Shown piece after piece: positions 16,614 through 25,796 of a stretch of DNA of 64,000 bases. This stretch comes from Cyanobacteria bacterium FACHB-63. Its GTDB lineage: Bacteria; Cyanobacteriota; Cyanobacteriia; Leptolyngbyales; Leptolyngbyaceae. The translations under genes were made by a program, and so were the position numbers. The notes beneath the pieces were generated by a model, which was given only the letters and a program-made list of their open reading frames with translations, was not told the DNA's origin and made no database searches. Location: assembly GCA_014695255.1 (NCBI GenBank), contig JACJNX010000018.1:1-64000 (forward strand). Direction: 5' to 3'. Within the stretch, counting starts at the first letter, position 1, and each line of letters opens with the position of its first letter.

Positions 16614-17003
16614 GTGAGTCAAAGCTTTGGACGTTTAATCCGCGACGCTCGAAAAGAGAAAGGATATAGCCAACGTGACCTCGCCAAGCGTGTGGGGCTA
16701 GATTTTACTTATCTTTCCAAACTGGAGAACGATCGTGCAGAGTATCCGCCTAAAGAAGAGGCAATTCGGCAAATTGCAATTCAGTTAGACCTTGATGCTG
16801 AAGAATTGATTTTTCTAGCAGGGCGATTTCCTGAGCGAGATGAAGAAGTAGTTCGGCAGAATTATAGGATGTTGCCTGTTCTTTTTCGTCGCCTGAAAAC
16901 TGACCCCGATTTTGCTCAAGAAGTTAGTTCTATGTTGGGTGAACCAAATCTGGCAGAAGTTGAAAACTTCGTTGAATCTGTGTCTGAGGAGAGCGAAGAT
17001 TGA
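16614..17003 (+). CDS. XRE-family repressor
   Basis: This 129-residue protein has an N-terminal helix-turn-helix of Cro/C1 type (FGRLIRDARKEKGYSQRDLA, then GLDFTYLSKLENDRAEYP), and a helical C-terminal half likely for dimerisation. The GTG start follows AGGAA. Its stop overlaps the start of the ImmA/IrrE-type gene, so the two are coupled. XRE/ImmA pairs in mobile elements work as a repressor and a protease that removes it after DNA damage or another cue. Divergent placement and three shared palindromes suggest it represses the pAgo operon and itself. Confidence 0.88.
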   Translation: MSQSFGRLIRDARKEKGYSQRDLAKRVGLDFTYLSKLENDRAEYPPKEEAIRQIAIQLDLDAEELIFLAGRFPERDEEVVRQNYRMLPVLFRRLKTDPDFAQEVSSMLGEPNLAEVENFVESVSEESED

Positions 17004-17656
17004 GTATCTTTAAACCGTTCCGTTTCTATGCTGACAAACGGGAAATTGAGGGACAAGCTGAGAAGATTTTGCAGCAGATGAAGTCAGCTCCAAACTATAC
17101 CCCTCAATTTCCACTAGATCCAACCCGTGTTGCAGAGTTTTTAGGACTTGATGTTGTGTGGGATCGTATTCCACCCGATGAGCAGGGACAGATTGCAGCC
17201 AGGATTCTACCAACGAAAAAACTGATCGAAATCAATGAAGACATTCCAGAGTTGCGGGGTGGATTCGGGAATTCAACGATCGCCCATGAAATTGGTCATT
17301 GGGTGCTTCACGTTAATCATGACGAGGCTGAGGGACGGATACAACAGCAGAGTTTGTTTCCGGAGACTCCGCCGCCTTTTCTCTGTCGCGCCTTGGGTGA
17401 ATTGAAAGGAATTGAGTGGCAAGCCCAATATTTTGCGGGCTGCCTCTTGATGCCACGCGATGTTCTACAAGAGAAAGCTAAGCATCGAACTCTAACAAAA
17501 TGGTCGCACTTATATGCAATGGCGGAAGATTTAGAGGTCACTATCTCAAATCTTACGACTCGCCTTCAAGATTTGGGTTGGATTCATATTCCAAACAACT
17601 CCAAGCAGATTTATCTAGGGAAATCTCACTCCAACGAGCAGGGACAGCTTTTTTAG
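17000..17656 (+). CDS. ImmA/IrrE-type zinc metallopeptidase
   Basis: This 218-residue protein carries the zinc-binding signature HEIGHWVLH (residues about 95-103) with a downstream acidic region, typical of COG2856 ImmA/IrrE peptidases. Start is TTG overlapping the XRE stop (TTGA). The known role of the family is cleavage of a cognate XRE repressor, as ImmA does with ImmR in ICEBs1 and IrrE with DdrO in Deinococcus. Here it would relieve repression of the pAgo operon. The trigger is unknown. Confidence 0.88.
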   Translation: MSIFKPFRFYADKREIEGQAEKILQQMKSAPNYTPQFPLDPTRVAEFLGLDVVWDRIPPDEQGQIAARILPTKKLIEINEDIPELRGGFGNSTIAHEIGHWVLHVNHDEAEGRIQQQSLFPETPPPFLCRALGELKGIEWQAQYFAGCLLMPRDVLQEKAKHRTLTKWSHLYAMAEDLEVTISNLTTRLQDLGWIHIPNNSKQIYLGKSHSNEQGQLF

Positions 17657-17796
17657 TAATGCTCTCCTAGCGCTCCATTGACCATCCAGCAGTAGACTCA
17701 TCGAACCAAGTCTATCTTGGATTGCTTGCTCCGATGACTATTGTTAATGTGAGTTCGACAGAGTGAAGTAGCACGAAAAGAAAGCTGGGACTAGGG

Positions 17797-18251
17797 TTGA
17801 AAGAAGTAGAAAAATCTTTCGAGTCCCAGCTTATGGAATCGATCGTATCGCGCTTAGATGTGACAGCAGTCTTCTGCGACGTGGATGACTTCTGCCAGCA
17901 GTTCGAGCAAGCTTCGGCAAATCAGCCACAACTGCCATCAATGCCTGGAGAGAAACGCAGTGGTTCGCGAATACGACTGAGTGAAGCGATAACGATAGTG
18001 ATTGCCTTTCACGGTCAGGAGCCAAAACCTTCAAAGATTTTTACATGCTGACGGTTTTACCCTGCTGGCGTAAGGCCTTTCCAAGCTTGGTGAGCTATAA
18101 CCGCTTTGCCTAGGTGATGCCGTAGTGCTTGATGCTGTTGTGTTGTTTCTTGAACACGCGCAAAGGCGAGATCACGGGTATTGCGTTTGTGGACTCGACT
18201 CCGATTGAAGTCTGACATTCCGCTCGTGCTCAAACTCACAAGCTATTCTAA
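17797..18251 (+). pseudogene. Decayed IS982-family transposase fragment
   Basis: The first 80 codons match the IS982 N-terminus (MESIVSRLDVTAVFCDVDDF...). Near 18035 the frame shifts, and reading continues as KDFYMLTVLPCWRKAF...LVSYNRF with stops at several positions, then GEITGIAFVDSTPIEV. Only the N-terminal half of the transposase remains. Similar strings at 17748 (GTGAGTTCGACAGA) and 18252 (GTCAGTTCGACAGA) flank it as a short direct repeat. It marks dead IS debris at the boundary between cargo and tns genes. Confidence 0.8.
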
Positions 18252-18266
18252 CGTCAGTTCGACAGA

Positions 18267-18401
18267 TTAAAAGATGGCAGGAGGTAGAGCAGGTAAGCCT
18301 TTAGGCTGCAAATCGAGTGAGGGTAACTTCGGCTGATAGGTGTAGGCGATCAAGCTTACTAACAAGTTGACCAAACTGTTCCAGCTACTACGATGCCGCG
18401 A
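18267..18401 (-). pseudogene. C-terminal remnant of a second transposase
   Basis: A minus-strand frame of 44 residues contains SSWNSLVNLLVSLIAYTYQ and ends GLPALPPAIF-stop. It looks like the tail of an IS4-type transposase. No start and no upstream part remain before the tnsE stop at 18405. Family assignment is by impression. Confidence 0.35.
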
Positions 18402-18404
18402 AAG

Positions 18405-20048
18405 TTAGTTTGAGATTGCCACTTCTTTCGCACTTTTGTACAGCCGCTCACCCCACTCTTCTGTCGAGCTCTTTGTGTGTTTAGCCCAGCGGAAGTTAAA
18501 CCCTGTAATTGTTTCAGAGAACTTCTTCAATGGCCTACTGTTCCAACCCCCGTTGGGCTGTAGAGCCTCATCCAGCATCTTGTTAATAACTGCTTCAAGT
18601 GTAGTTTCAGGACGGTCTTGGGCGAAAGTGAAAATGAGGGTAGAGATGGAATAGTCATCCGGTCTGCCAAACTCTAGTATCCAGCAAGGGGGAAGTCCTT
18701 GAATTCTTAGTGTGACTAGAGCGTACTTCCTAGAGCGATCAGCTACCTTTGCAAATGGCGTTTCCCTCGCAAATTCCTGTACCTCCCATATCACTGTGGC
18801 ATCCCAGTGCATCTCATCTAAAAAACGAATTGCTTCAGCAAACTCATCGAGCCCATCATCAGGTGCAACAAAGATAGCAAGCGGTGATCGGAGTAGGAAT
18901 TCAGCCGCAGGAGTTTCTCCCCCCTGTCCCGTATCAGAGAAGTTAACCGGTTGACTCTTTAAAGAGGGTTCAGTAGAATTTTGCTCACCATCAGCAGTAT
19001 CAAACGCATCACTAGATCGCTTGGGAGTCGTGATCGAGGTTAAACCTGTTTGGCTGATTTTTAGTTTTTGCTTCTCAATAATAGCCATTCTCAAGCGAGG
19101 TAGTTTCTGAATAGGTTTTGCATCTTCAGGCGGTTGCGCTTCACTCTCAATCACATACTCTTTGACAACCTTTTTCTTGCGCTGGCGCTTGGTTGCAGGC
19201 TTCTCTACATACTCTCGCTTCTTGATGCGAGGATGCGTGAATTCAAGTTCTGTGAAGGGCAGCGATCGTGTCGGCGCAACCTCCACAATTTGCTGAATCA
19301 GCAGAATTTGTCCTGTCAATAGTCCTCTAACATGCCAGGTCGAAGCGAACTTGGGAAGACTAGTTGTCAACGGAATAGAGGTGTTCCAGGTGTCTTGAGA
19401 TGCTTGACTGAAGCGGTCACGGTATACTATATCCCATGCAGAACGAAAAGATGAATCATAGAGCAGACGAGCAATACGAAAAACAAGCGATCGACTTAAA
19501 ATTTTCTTCGGCATATCTCCTGAAAAACCCAAAGATAGTTTCCCCTGCTTAATTTCATTCTGGACAATCACTCGCTCAAAATAGTTGGGCTCGAGCAGTC
19601 CGAACGCTAGCGTCTTGTTGGGAATCAGGAATGCTCGAATGCACTCCAATACAGGAATCACGATCGTGATACTGTGCTGAGTCTGAAACTTGACACAGTA
19701 TTCCGCTAGATTGCTTTCTCCCTCAAGCAAATAGTTTGCCAGTGTCGGAATGGCAGAAGCCCTAGATAAAGTCGCCATAGACGAATCAGGAATAGCCAAC
19801 TCGAATATTTCTCCTTCAGCTTCATTCCAGAGGGGTTGACCTGCTTGAAAAACCTGTCCTAGTCGCAACCAGGGAACTAGCCCCCACGGAAAATCAACTT
19901 CTCTAAATTCACCTGACTGTCGCTTGAATACGACTGATGTCCGCCATTGCCGGTGAATGGATTCCCGCCAGGGCGATCGTAACCACCATAAAGTCACCTG
20001 CTCTTCGTCGTCAAAGGGCCATTCGCTGAGGCGGACAATTTCTGCCAT
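18405..20048 (-). CDS. tnsE: Transposition target selector TnsE
   Basis: This 547-residue protein is the last gene of the tns operon, overlapping the tnsD end by 38 bases. Length is close to Tn7 TnsE. The middle (residues about 255-360) is a basic, low-complexity stretch (KRQRKKKVVKEYV). The C-terminal third carries the TnsE-like region with FDEFAEAIRFLDEMH in a conserved pattern, HWDATVIWEVQEFARETPF, and the tail WNSRPLKKFSE...FRWAKHT...WGERLY. TnsE steers Tn7 to discontinuous DNA synthesis on conjugating plasmids. Its presence means this defence cargo can probably ride plasmids between cells. Confidence 0.8.
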   Translation of the reverse strand: MAEIVRLSEWPFDDEEQVTLWWLRSPWRESIHRQWRTSVVFKRQSGEFREVDFPWGLVPWLRLGQVFQAGQPLWNEAEGEIFELAIPDSSMATLSRASAIPTLANYLLEGESNLAEYCVKFQTQHSITIVIPVLECIRAFLIPNKTLAFGLLEPNYFERVIVQNEIKQGKLSLGFSGDMPKKILSRSLVFRIARLLYDSSFRSAWDIVYRDRFSQASQDTWNTSIPLTTSLPKFASTWHVRGLLTGQILLIQQIVEVAPTRSLPFTELEFTHPRIKKREYVEKPATKRQRKKKVVKEYVIESEAQPPEDAKPIQKLPRLRMAIIEKQKLKISQTGLTSITTPKRSSDAFDTADGEQNSTEPSLKSQPVNFSDTGQGGETPAAEFLLRSPLAIFVAPDDGLDEFAEAIRFLDEMHWDATVIWEVQEFARETPFAKVADRSRKYALVTLRIQGLPPCWILEFGRPDDYSISTLIFTFAQDRPETTLEAVINKMLDEALQPNGGWNSRPLKKFSETITGFNFRWAKHTKSSTEEWGERLYKSAKEVAISN

Positions 20049-21978
20049 ACTGAGATGGAACTTGTTCTAAAACTACCATTGCTCTACTGATAGCATTTTT
20101 TATCGATGGTAGCAATTCTATATCTGATCTTAGACCTGCTCGGCGGACAAATTGCCATCTTGGTGGGCAGATTCCCTCCTCAATGTAACGGTCCAAAGCC
20201 CATTGGATACGTCGAAACGCAAAGGCTTCACGGCTCTCAGCTAACTCTCTCAAGGCCTCTGTCGTACTAGGCAATTTGTCAGCATGTTTCTGAATCAAAG
20301 CAAGTTGACCAACTTCCCTTGCGACCGCGGCAACTGTTACCTGGCTTGGTCGCCCTGCCTGATTGTATAAACGGTCAGCAGCAAGTCTTACTGCTTCCAA
20401 AAGCTCGGCATCTCTGCTCTCCCAATCTACTCGCGGCGATGTTAAGTTCATCTGCTTCTTAGCAGGCATGTTAGTCTCTAACCAATCACGATCATGGCAT
20501 CGTAGCCATGTATAGACTCTCAGAAATTGATTCTTCAGTGCAGTTCTTCCTAAGCTAGGATTATCTCTTCGTGCAACCAGCCATTCTGCTCTGTATCTTT
20601 TCAGGGTATTCTCTGAAACTGTTTCCTGAACTTTTGAGGAAGAAACAAGCGCCCGATTACTTCTGTTGGTCTGCCGTTTGCTCTGACGTGGAAAAGGCAA
20701 TTCCAATCCAGCAGCGTGTAGTTTGACAGTCGTTGGATCCACTCCAAGCTGCCGTGCCATTTCTCGCAGACTGACTGTTGAATCTACCCACAGTCTTTTT
20801 AACTTGTCTTCCCAAATCGAGCCAAAAGCCCGAATTTTTGTAATACGGAAGTGATCCTCTCTAGTTGCATCTGGCCCAGTACGGCAATAAATAAAGCCAC
20901 AAGAGCAACGGAAAGTTCCTATCGGTTTGCCATGCTCTTGGCTGTAGGTAATCTCACAAGTCTGAATTACAGGTTGATGGACATGAGAAGCCGCTTGATT
21001 TAAGCAAGGCCAGGGTCCCTTACTAAAAGGCATGAATCGATAGGGAAGCTGAAAGAATGACTCGGCTGTATGCCCAAGAAATTGCATGAGCAACAAGTGA
21101 CGTAATGGATGCTGAGAACCTTTGGGCGATCGTACTAGCCGAAACAACCAGCTATGCTGACTTTCAAGATCAATTCCGCACTGAAGGCTGTGTAGAAGAT
21201 CGTCTGGATAGAACTGACAAAAATCTCTGAGTAATTCGCTCACTCGGACTCTACCGCTATAGGTGGCAAGACCTTGCTCTGCAAGAAGCTGACGATACCG
21301 TTTCGCTAGAATATCTAGTCCAAGTGGGGAGGCTGTCTGGTGTAACAGCCAAGTGGCATCCTGAGCTATCTTCAATAAGATTCTATGGTGAGAGTTTAAA
21401 AGGCTGAAGGAGCGTGACTTAGGCAGTTGAATTCCCTGCTCTGCTGAAACAAACACATGACGAGTTTGAGGATTCTGCACCCGAACCTGGCTATCGAGCA
21501 GACGAACGTTGTGGTTAGGACAAATCTCGACTCCCGGTAATTGGTGAAGACGATGCCAGTAATATTCACCAAATTGTTCTTTGTTTTGCTGGGCACACAG
21601 AGGACAAAATCTCATCCACTCCATCGACTGCACTGTGCTTGGCATCACTCCAGAACGCATGTAGATGCTGGATCCTCTTGCCCCTTCCATATCGCTCCAA
21701 AGCTGTCGAGCCTGCCTAGGATCAAGAAAAGGAGCATAGAAGGGATACAACGTGTGGTGATTGATTAAACGTTGAACTGTGTAGAGACTACCAGGAGGCA
21801 GCGCTGAGACCAGTGCTTTAAGGTTGCTAGGTAAACCGACAGTTGCGATCGCAGTCTCGTCTCCAAACAACTCCCGCATGATGTTCTTCTTGTTGGGGTA
21901 TTGGACGCGATCGTGAAAGCGAGCACAAACACTGTAGAGGAGTTCATCTGGGTAGGGATCAGGAAAGCAGCCTATCAT
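20011..21978 (-). CDS. tnsD: Site-specific target selector TnsD (TniQ family)
   Basis: This 655-residue TniQ-family protein opens FPDPYPDELLYSVCARFHDR, the family start, and has a zinc finger CPLCAQQ...PGVEICPNHNVRLL at residues about 125-165. A second Cys/His region (FRCSCGFIYC) lies near residue 360, followed by helix-turn-helix segments (SLREMARQLGVDPTTVK). Long TniQ proteins of this sort bind attTn7 at the end of glmS, which fits the insertion site. Only one TniQ-family gene is present; I-B CRISPR-associated transposons carry two. Its ATG overlaps the stop of the preceding small frame (TGATG). Confidence 0.92.
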   Translation of the reverse strand: MIGCFPDPYPDELLYSVCARFHDRVQYPNKKNIMRELFGDETAIATVGLPSNLKALVSALPPGSLYTVQRLINHHTLYPFYAPFLDPRQARQLWSDMEGARGSSIYMRSGVMPSTVQSMEWMRFCPLCAQQNKEQFGEYYWHRLHQLPGVEICPNHNVRLLDSQVRVQNPQTRHVFVSAEQGIQLPKSRSFSLLNSHHRILLKIAQDATWLLHQTASPLGLDILAKRYRQLLAEQGLATYSGRVRVSELLRDFCQFYPDDLLHSLQCGIDLESQHSWLFRLVRSPKGSQHPLRHLLLMQFLGHTAESFFQLPYRFMPFSKGPWPCLNQAASHVHQPVIQTCEITYSQEHGKPIGTFRCSCGFIYCRTGPDATREDHFRITKIRAFGSIWEDKLKRLWVDSTVSLREMARQLGVDPTTVKLHAAGLELPFPRQSKRQTNRSNRALVSSSKVQETVSENTLKRYRAEWLVARRDNPSLGRTALKNQFLRVYTWLRCHDRDWLETNMPAKKQMNLTSPRVDWESRDAELLEAVRLAADRLYNQAGRPSQVTVAAVAREVGQLALIQKHADKLPSTTEALRELAESREAFAFRRIQWALDRYIEEGICPPRWQFVRRAGLRSDIELLPSIKNAISRAMVVLEQVPSQYGRNCPPQRMAL

Positions 21979-22373
21979 CAGGACACTTCCTCCAATAAAT
22001 ACTCATTTGCAGAACGAATCAATCCTGCTTGATGGAGCGCATCGTAGGCTGTTAGCTGTTGCTTCTCTCCTCTTCCGGCAATCTCAGGTAAACTTCCCTC
22101 TAAGGGAGCAGCCTTCTTTCTTCGTCTGGAGATTTTGAGGGTTGCAGCCGATGGAACTTCTGATTCGACCACAGCAGTTGAATCAGATTGAAGTATTTGT
22201 CCACCATTAGCAGGTGCTCTCGTCCTGGCTAATGCCCGAAGTTGTTCGGCCCGATTCAGCTTGCCTTGAGCTTCTTCTAAGAATGATGTGAGATCCACAG
22301 GATGCACATCTTCGACAGCAGAAAGAATCCGAATATCGTTATTTTTGAGGGCGGTTAAAATAGGATTTGCCAT
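21978..22373 (-). pseudogene. tnsC: C-terminal part of TnsC in a shifted frame
   Basis: This 131-codon frame directly follows tnsC. Reading back in the same frame past the ATG gives EQNIRLAAEEGLRMANPILTAL without a stop until about 22434, and this continues the TnsC sequence naturally (…EEIVLS then EQNIRLAAEEG). The block NPILTALKNNDIRIL is the region seen after the ATPase domain in TnsC relatives. Joined, the protein would be about 525 residues, near Tn7 TnsC length. A -1 shift separates the parts. It could be a mutation, a sequence error, or a re-initiated separate subunit. Confidence 0.65.
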
Positions 22374-22393
22374 TCGTAAACCCTCTTCAGCCG

Positions 22394-23527
22394 CTAGTCG
22401 AATATTCTGCTCAGAACGATTTCTTCCTTATCTACAATTGCTCGAATTTGAGCCAACATATAAACTTTAATCGCAAAATCTGTAATGCCTTGCGTTACGT
22501 CATATAAAGCAGCACTCAGCATTGAGTCAAGGGGAGAGGGCTTGTTGACATACTGATATTCCCATAAGCACTCCAAAAACCAGTCCCAAGTTTCGTCCTT
22601 CTTCATCCTATCCCAAACTAAATCTCCCTGACCCGTACCTCTACGAGTTTGCCGAAACTCTCCGCAAAGAACAGACATGGCTTTATAGGTGCCAACTAAC
22701 ACCACGGGTAATCCGATTGTATTAATTAATTGGACAAAGAAGTTGAGCATTTTACTGGAACCGCCGCTCTTTGCCTGGCTTAAATGTTGAATTTCATCAA
22801 TGACCAGCACACCAATTGAGTGCAAAGAAGCAACCTTTGCCATCCGAGGAAGCAACTCATCGACGGTCTTGCGCCCACTGGCATAGTTATCGTAGTAACG
22901 AGTTCCAAGCAGATCATCAACTGCTTGAAAAAAGTTGAGGCACAATCCCTTAATTGAGCCATCGAATGGGCAATCCAGCTTTAACCAAACAATTTGTGTA
23001 AAGCTAAAGTCTCGCTCGCAATAGCGATTATGGATAATGACTTGTGGATAGAGGGATAAAATTGCCTCGATCGAAGTTGTTTTACCGACACCACTAATAC
23101 CAACAATTGTAAATCCAGTAGCCGTTGAGCGTGGCGAACTCTGCGTAGTACCTAACGCCTGCACTCTTGCATTAACATCGCTCCAAAATCCTTGTAATGC
23201 TGGATTACGTGCTTGATATCCAACCCGAATCATCCGGGAGAAGCGTTGCTCCAAATCAAAGTGAACTGGTAGGGGAACAAAGAACTGAAGCGCATTCTGA
23301 ATTAGATGAAGGCGTAAATGAGCAGGCATACTACGATACCCTTCGTCATACTCTGGAAAGTGTGCAAGACGAGCCACAGTGTCATCTTGATTCAAAATCG
23401 GCGGTAAGGCTTCAATTAAGGGATTTCCCTGATAATTGGGAATCTCGGAATCCTGGTAATTCGCCTGTTCGAGCCTGCCTCTACTAACCAGTAGAGATGG
23501 AACGTGCTGATTACTATTCATCATCAA
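22394..23527 (-). CDS. tnsC: AAA+ transposition regulator TnsC, N-terminal and ATPase part
   Basis: The 377-residue product has Walker A VGISGVGKTT (residues about 147-156) and Walker B VLVIDEIQHL. It ends with the helical region FAIKVYMLAQIRAIVDKEEIVLS, after which three codons and a stop come from a frame change. TnsC forms an ATP-dependent ring that links target selectors to the TnsAB transposase. The ATPase core is intact; the C-terminal region lies in the next frame (21978-22373). Start overlaps the tnsB end by 14 bases. Confidence 0.9.
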   Translation of the reverse strand: MMMNSNQHVPSLLVSRGRLEQANYQDSEIPNYQGNPLIEALPPILNQDDTVARLAHFPEYDEGYRSMPAHLRLHLIQNALQFFVPLPVHFDLEQRFSRMIRVGYQARNPALQGFWSDVNARVQALGTTQSSPRSTATGFTIVGISGVGKTTSIEAILSLYPQVIIHNRYCERDFSFTQIVWLKLDCPFDGSIKGLCLNFFQAVDDLLGTRYYDNYASGRKTVDELLPRMAKVASLHSIGVLVIDEIQHLSQAKSGGSSKMLNFFVQLINTIGLPVVLVGTYKAMSVLCGEFRQTRRGTGQGDLVWDRMKKDETWDWFLECLWEYQYVNKPSPLDSMLSAALYDVTQGITDFAIKVYMLAQIRAIVDKEEIVLSRIFD

Positions 23528-25796
23528 CCCCCTTCTTATTTTTTAGCTTACGCAGCTTGTCAATTAATTGAGATCGAGCAACGTGCGTAGAATCAGTTGC
23601 TGCTGGGTCATCTGTCACTTCATTGTCTAAAGCTTCTACAGGGTTGTCTACCACCTTTGCTTCTATTTCGTGATACTTATCTGTTGATACAACCAGTGGC
23701 ACTACTTTTGCTGATTCACCGGTCGGCTCTAATTTGCCCAATCTCCACGCCTGATCTTCGCGCTCCATTTCACGTTCTTCCTTCCGATTTTGCCGAATTC
23801 CCTTAATACGAGATCGCTTGCTTTGTTGACCCGCAGACTCCAAATCCTTAGATGTTTGTTCTGTTGCCTCAGAAATAATCTGCTCCATCTGGGCATTCAA
23901 AACAGCTTTAGATTGTTGCTTGCGGCTCTTAGCCCGCTCCTTCTCCTGCTGACGAATTTCCAAGTAGTCGGCGGCTTCATACCAGTCCTTTCCCCGGAAT
24001 GTTTTGTCAGCATCTATAAGCTGGCAACATTCTAAACGGCGGCTACCATCAAGGCGAAGATAAACCTTGTCTAGCTTACGTGGATCATAGGCAATATTAA
24101 TTTTCCAAGAACCTCTTTCTCGTGCCCGTACAAACCATTGTTCTCGTAATGCCAAGTCGCAAGAATAAAGTAAACCCTGAAAACAACGAATTCCTCGATG
24201 AGTAACAGTAGCCTTTTCACCCGATAGCAGGTTCAATCGAAGAATCTCAGGGGTGACTGTACGAAGGTGTCCTACTCGGTTACGAATTCCCCAGTTCCAA
24301 AGATCGATTGGATAAGGATCAACATGTTCCCGAATCATAAACTCATCCATTCGATACCAATCCATCCGATGATCCTTGTTGTGATCGAGGATAGAGAGAA
24401 TCATCAGTTTGCGGAATTGATGAAGATCTAGGACTGCATCGAGCCGATAGTCTGCATCTCCACGTTGACGGGGTTTGTAAACGGCTCCTGGTGCCCAGTG
24501 AATAAATTTTTCATTACTTAATCGGAAATTACGCTCAACGATCGCCTTCCAGTCTGCTCGATAAGGCGGTGTGTTAGAGATACGAATATTGAGGGCATTA
24601 ACAAGATTGTCAGCGCTATATCCCTCAAACTCACCTCGATCTGCCAAAATCATCTCTGGCAAATGGTAACTCCCCCAATCCTCCTCAGTGATCTCAATTC
24701 CGTATTCTTGGCAGAATATCACCTTATCGCTAGCTGCATTCTCTAATGCTTGCATTGCGCCAACCCAACTGGGTCCCTCTAGTGTGACGCTCATCCCGAC
24801 AATCAGGCGGCTGAATACATCAATCACGACATAAATCACGGGTCTCCCAATGATACGAGCCCGATCGAGAGAACTAACCAAGTAAATGTCACCGATCGTG
24901 GCATCAATCTGATAAACAGACCCAGGACCAAATGCCATTTGGGTAGAGTCCCCTAGGATCTCACGATGGCGTAGGTTATAACGACGCTTGCCTTCACGAG
25001 TAGACAAAGCTTGGGTAACATTCCGCTCCTTCTCATACCAATAACGAAATTGTCCAAAACTGGGTAATTCATCAGCAGGCGGAAGAAACGGGACAAGTGT
25101 TCCGTCAGGGAGTTTATCGTAACCCTTGTGGAAAAACTTCTCTAATGTTTTCTGATAAGCGTCCTGTAATGTTCTTTGTTCAGCCGTTTCATAAAACAGG
25201 CGAATGCCACGACTAAATTTCTCACGGATAGCGGCATCTACATTAACCCCAGTTGGAAGGTCTGCCACCTTAGTCAGCCTGCTGGGACGACCGCGCTTCA
25301 CACCAGTGCTGCTTTGTCGTTCTTTTCCCTTACCACCACATTTGTCATATAGAGGTAACAAAGCATTCTTAGTCTGCCCACCCTGCCAGTAACGCCTTAA
25401 GAACTTGTAAATGGTTTTTTTTGTCCATCCTGTTTTTTCTTCATGAGTATTTAGCAGTGCGCCCCGTCCGTGTGAATAAAAAATTTGTCCTGTTGTATCT
25501 TCCACTAGAGGTGCAATGACTTCCCAGGCTGCATCTCGCCGTTGGCGGTGTTTGTCTGCAATATCGTTCTCCGGTCGCAACAGTACAGCATAGGGATCGA
25601 CTTCTAAAACTTGAGCATCCCCTGAAGTGAGTGCTGCTTCGATCTCTACAGATTTGCGAAAAACGGGCAAAGCATTGGGGCTAATAATATCAATCGTGGC
25701 AACATCTGTCCCTGAAGAGTCAATCCAAAGTGCACGCTCAATATGTGGCCCTGCCCTCCCTTGCCACTCAATTAACATGTTAACGGATAGCCTCAT
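23514..25796 (-). CDS. tnsB: DDE transposase TnsB
   Basis: This 760-residue protein has the retroviral-integrase-type core: first Asp in YQIDATIGDIYLV, second Asp in MILADRGEFEG, and Glu in AIVERNFRLSNEKF. N-terminal helix-turn-helix domains (residues about 70-210) would bind the end repeats, and the C-terminus (residues about 610-760) is charged and probably flexible, the part that contacts TnsC. TnsB cuts and joins the 3' ends. All catalytic residues are seen. It overlaps tnsA by four bases (ATGA). Confidence 0.95.
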   Translation of the reverse strand: MRLSVNMLIEWQGRAGPHIERALWIDSSGTDVATIDIISPNALPVFRKSVEIEAALTSGDAQVLEVDPYAVLLRPENDIADKHRQRRDAAWEVIAPLVEDTTGQIFYSHGRGALLNTHEEKTGWTKKTIYKFLRRYWQGGQTKNALLPLYDKCGGKGKERQSSTGVKRGRPSRLTKVADLPTGVNVDAAIREKFSRGIRLFYETAEQRTLQDAYQKTLEKFFHKGYDKLPDGTLVPFLPPADELPSFGQFRYWYEKERNVTQALSTREGKRRYNLRHREILGDSTQMAFGPGSVYQIDATIGDIYLVSSLDRARIIGRPVIYVVIDVFSRLIVGMSVTLEGPSWVGAMQALENAASDKVIFCQEYGIEITEEDWGSYHLPEMILADRGEFEGYSADNLVNALNIRISNTPPYRADWKAIVERNFRLSNEKFIHWAPGAVYKPRQRGDADYRLDAVLDLHQFRKLMILSILDHNKDHRMDWYRMDEFMIREHVDPYPIDLWNWGIRNRVGHLRTVTPEILRLNLLSGEKATVTHRGIRCFQGLLYSCDLALREQWFVRARERGSWKINIAYDPRKLDKVYLRLDGSRRLECCQLIDADKTFRGKDWYEAADYLEIRQQEKERAKSRKQQSKAVLNAQMEQIISEATEQTSKDLESAGQQSKRSRIKGIRQNRKEEREMEREDQAWRLGKLEPTGESAKVVPLVVSTDKYHEIEAKVVDNPVEALDNEVTDDPAATDSTHVARSQLIDKLRKLKNKKGVDDE

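Noticed and set aside
22394-22440. Programmed -1 frameshift in tnsC
   Set aside because: No X-XXY-YYZ slippery heptamer or downstream pseudoknot could be recognised at the joint.
6694-25796. Classifying the element as a CRISPR-associated transposon with RNA-guided insertion
   Set aside because: Cas3, Cas1, Cas2 and Cas4 are present, there is only one TniQ-family gene (TnsD), and the insertion is at the standard attTn7 site. No evidence for guided transposition.
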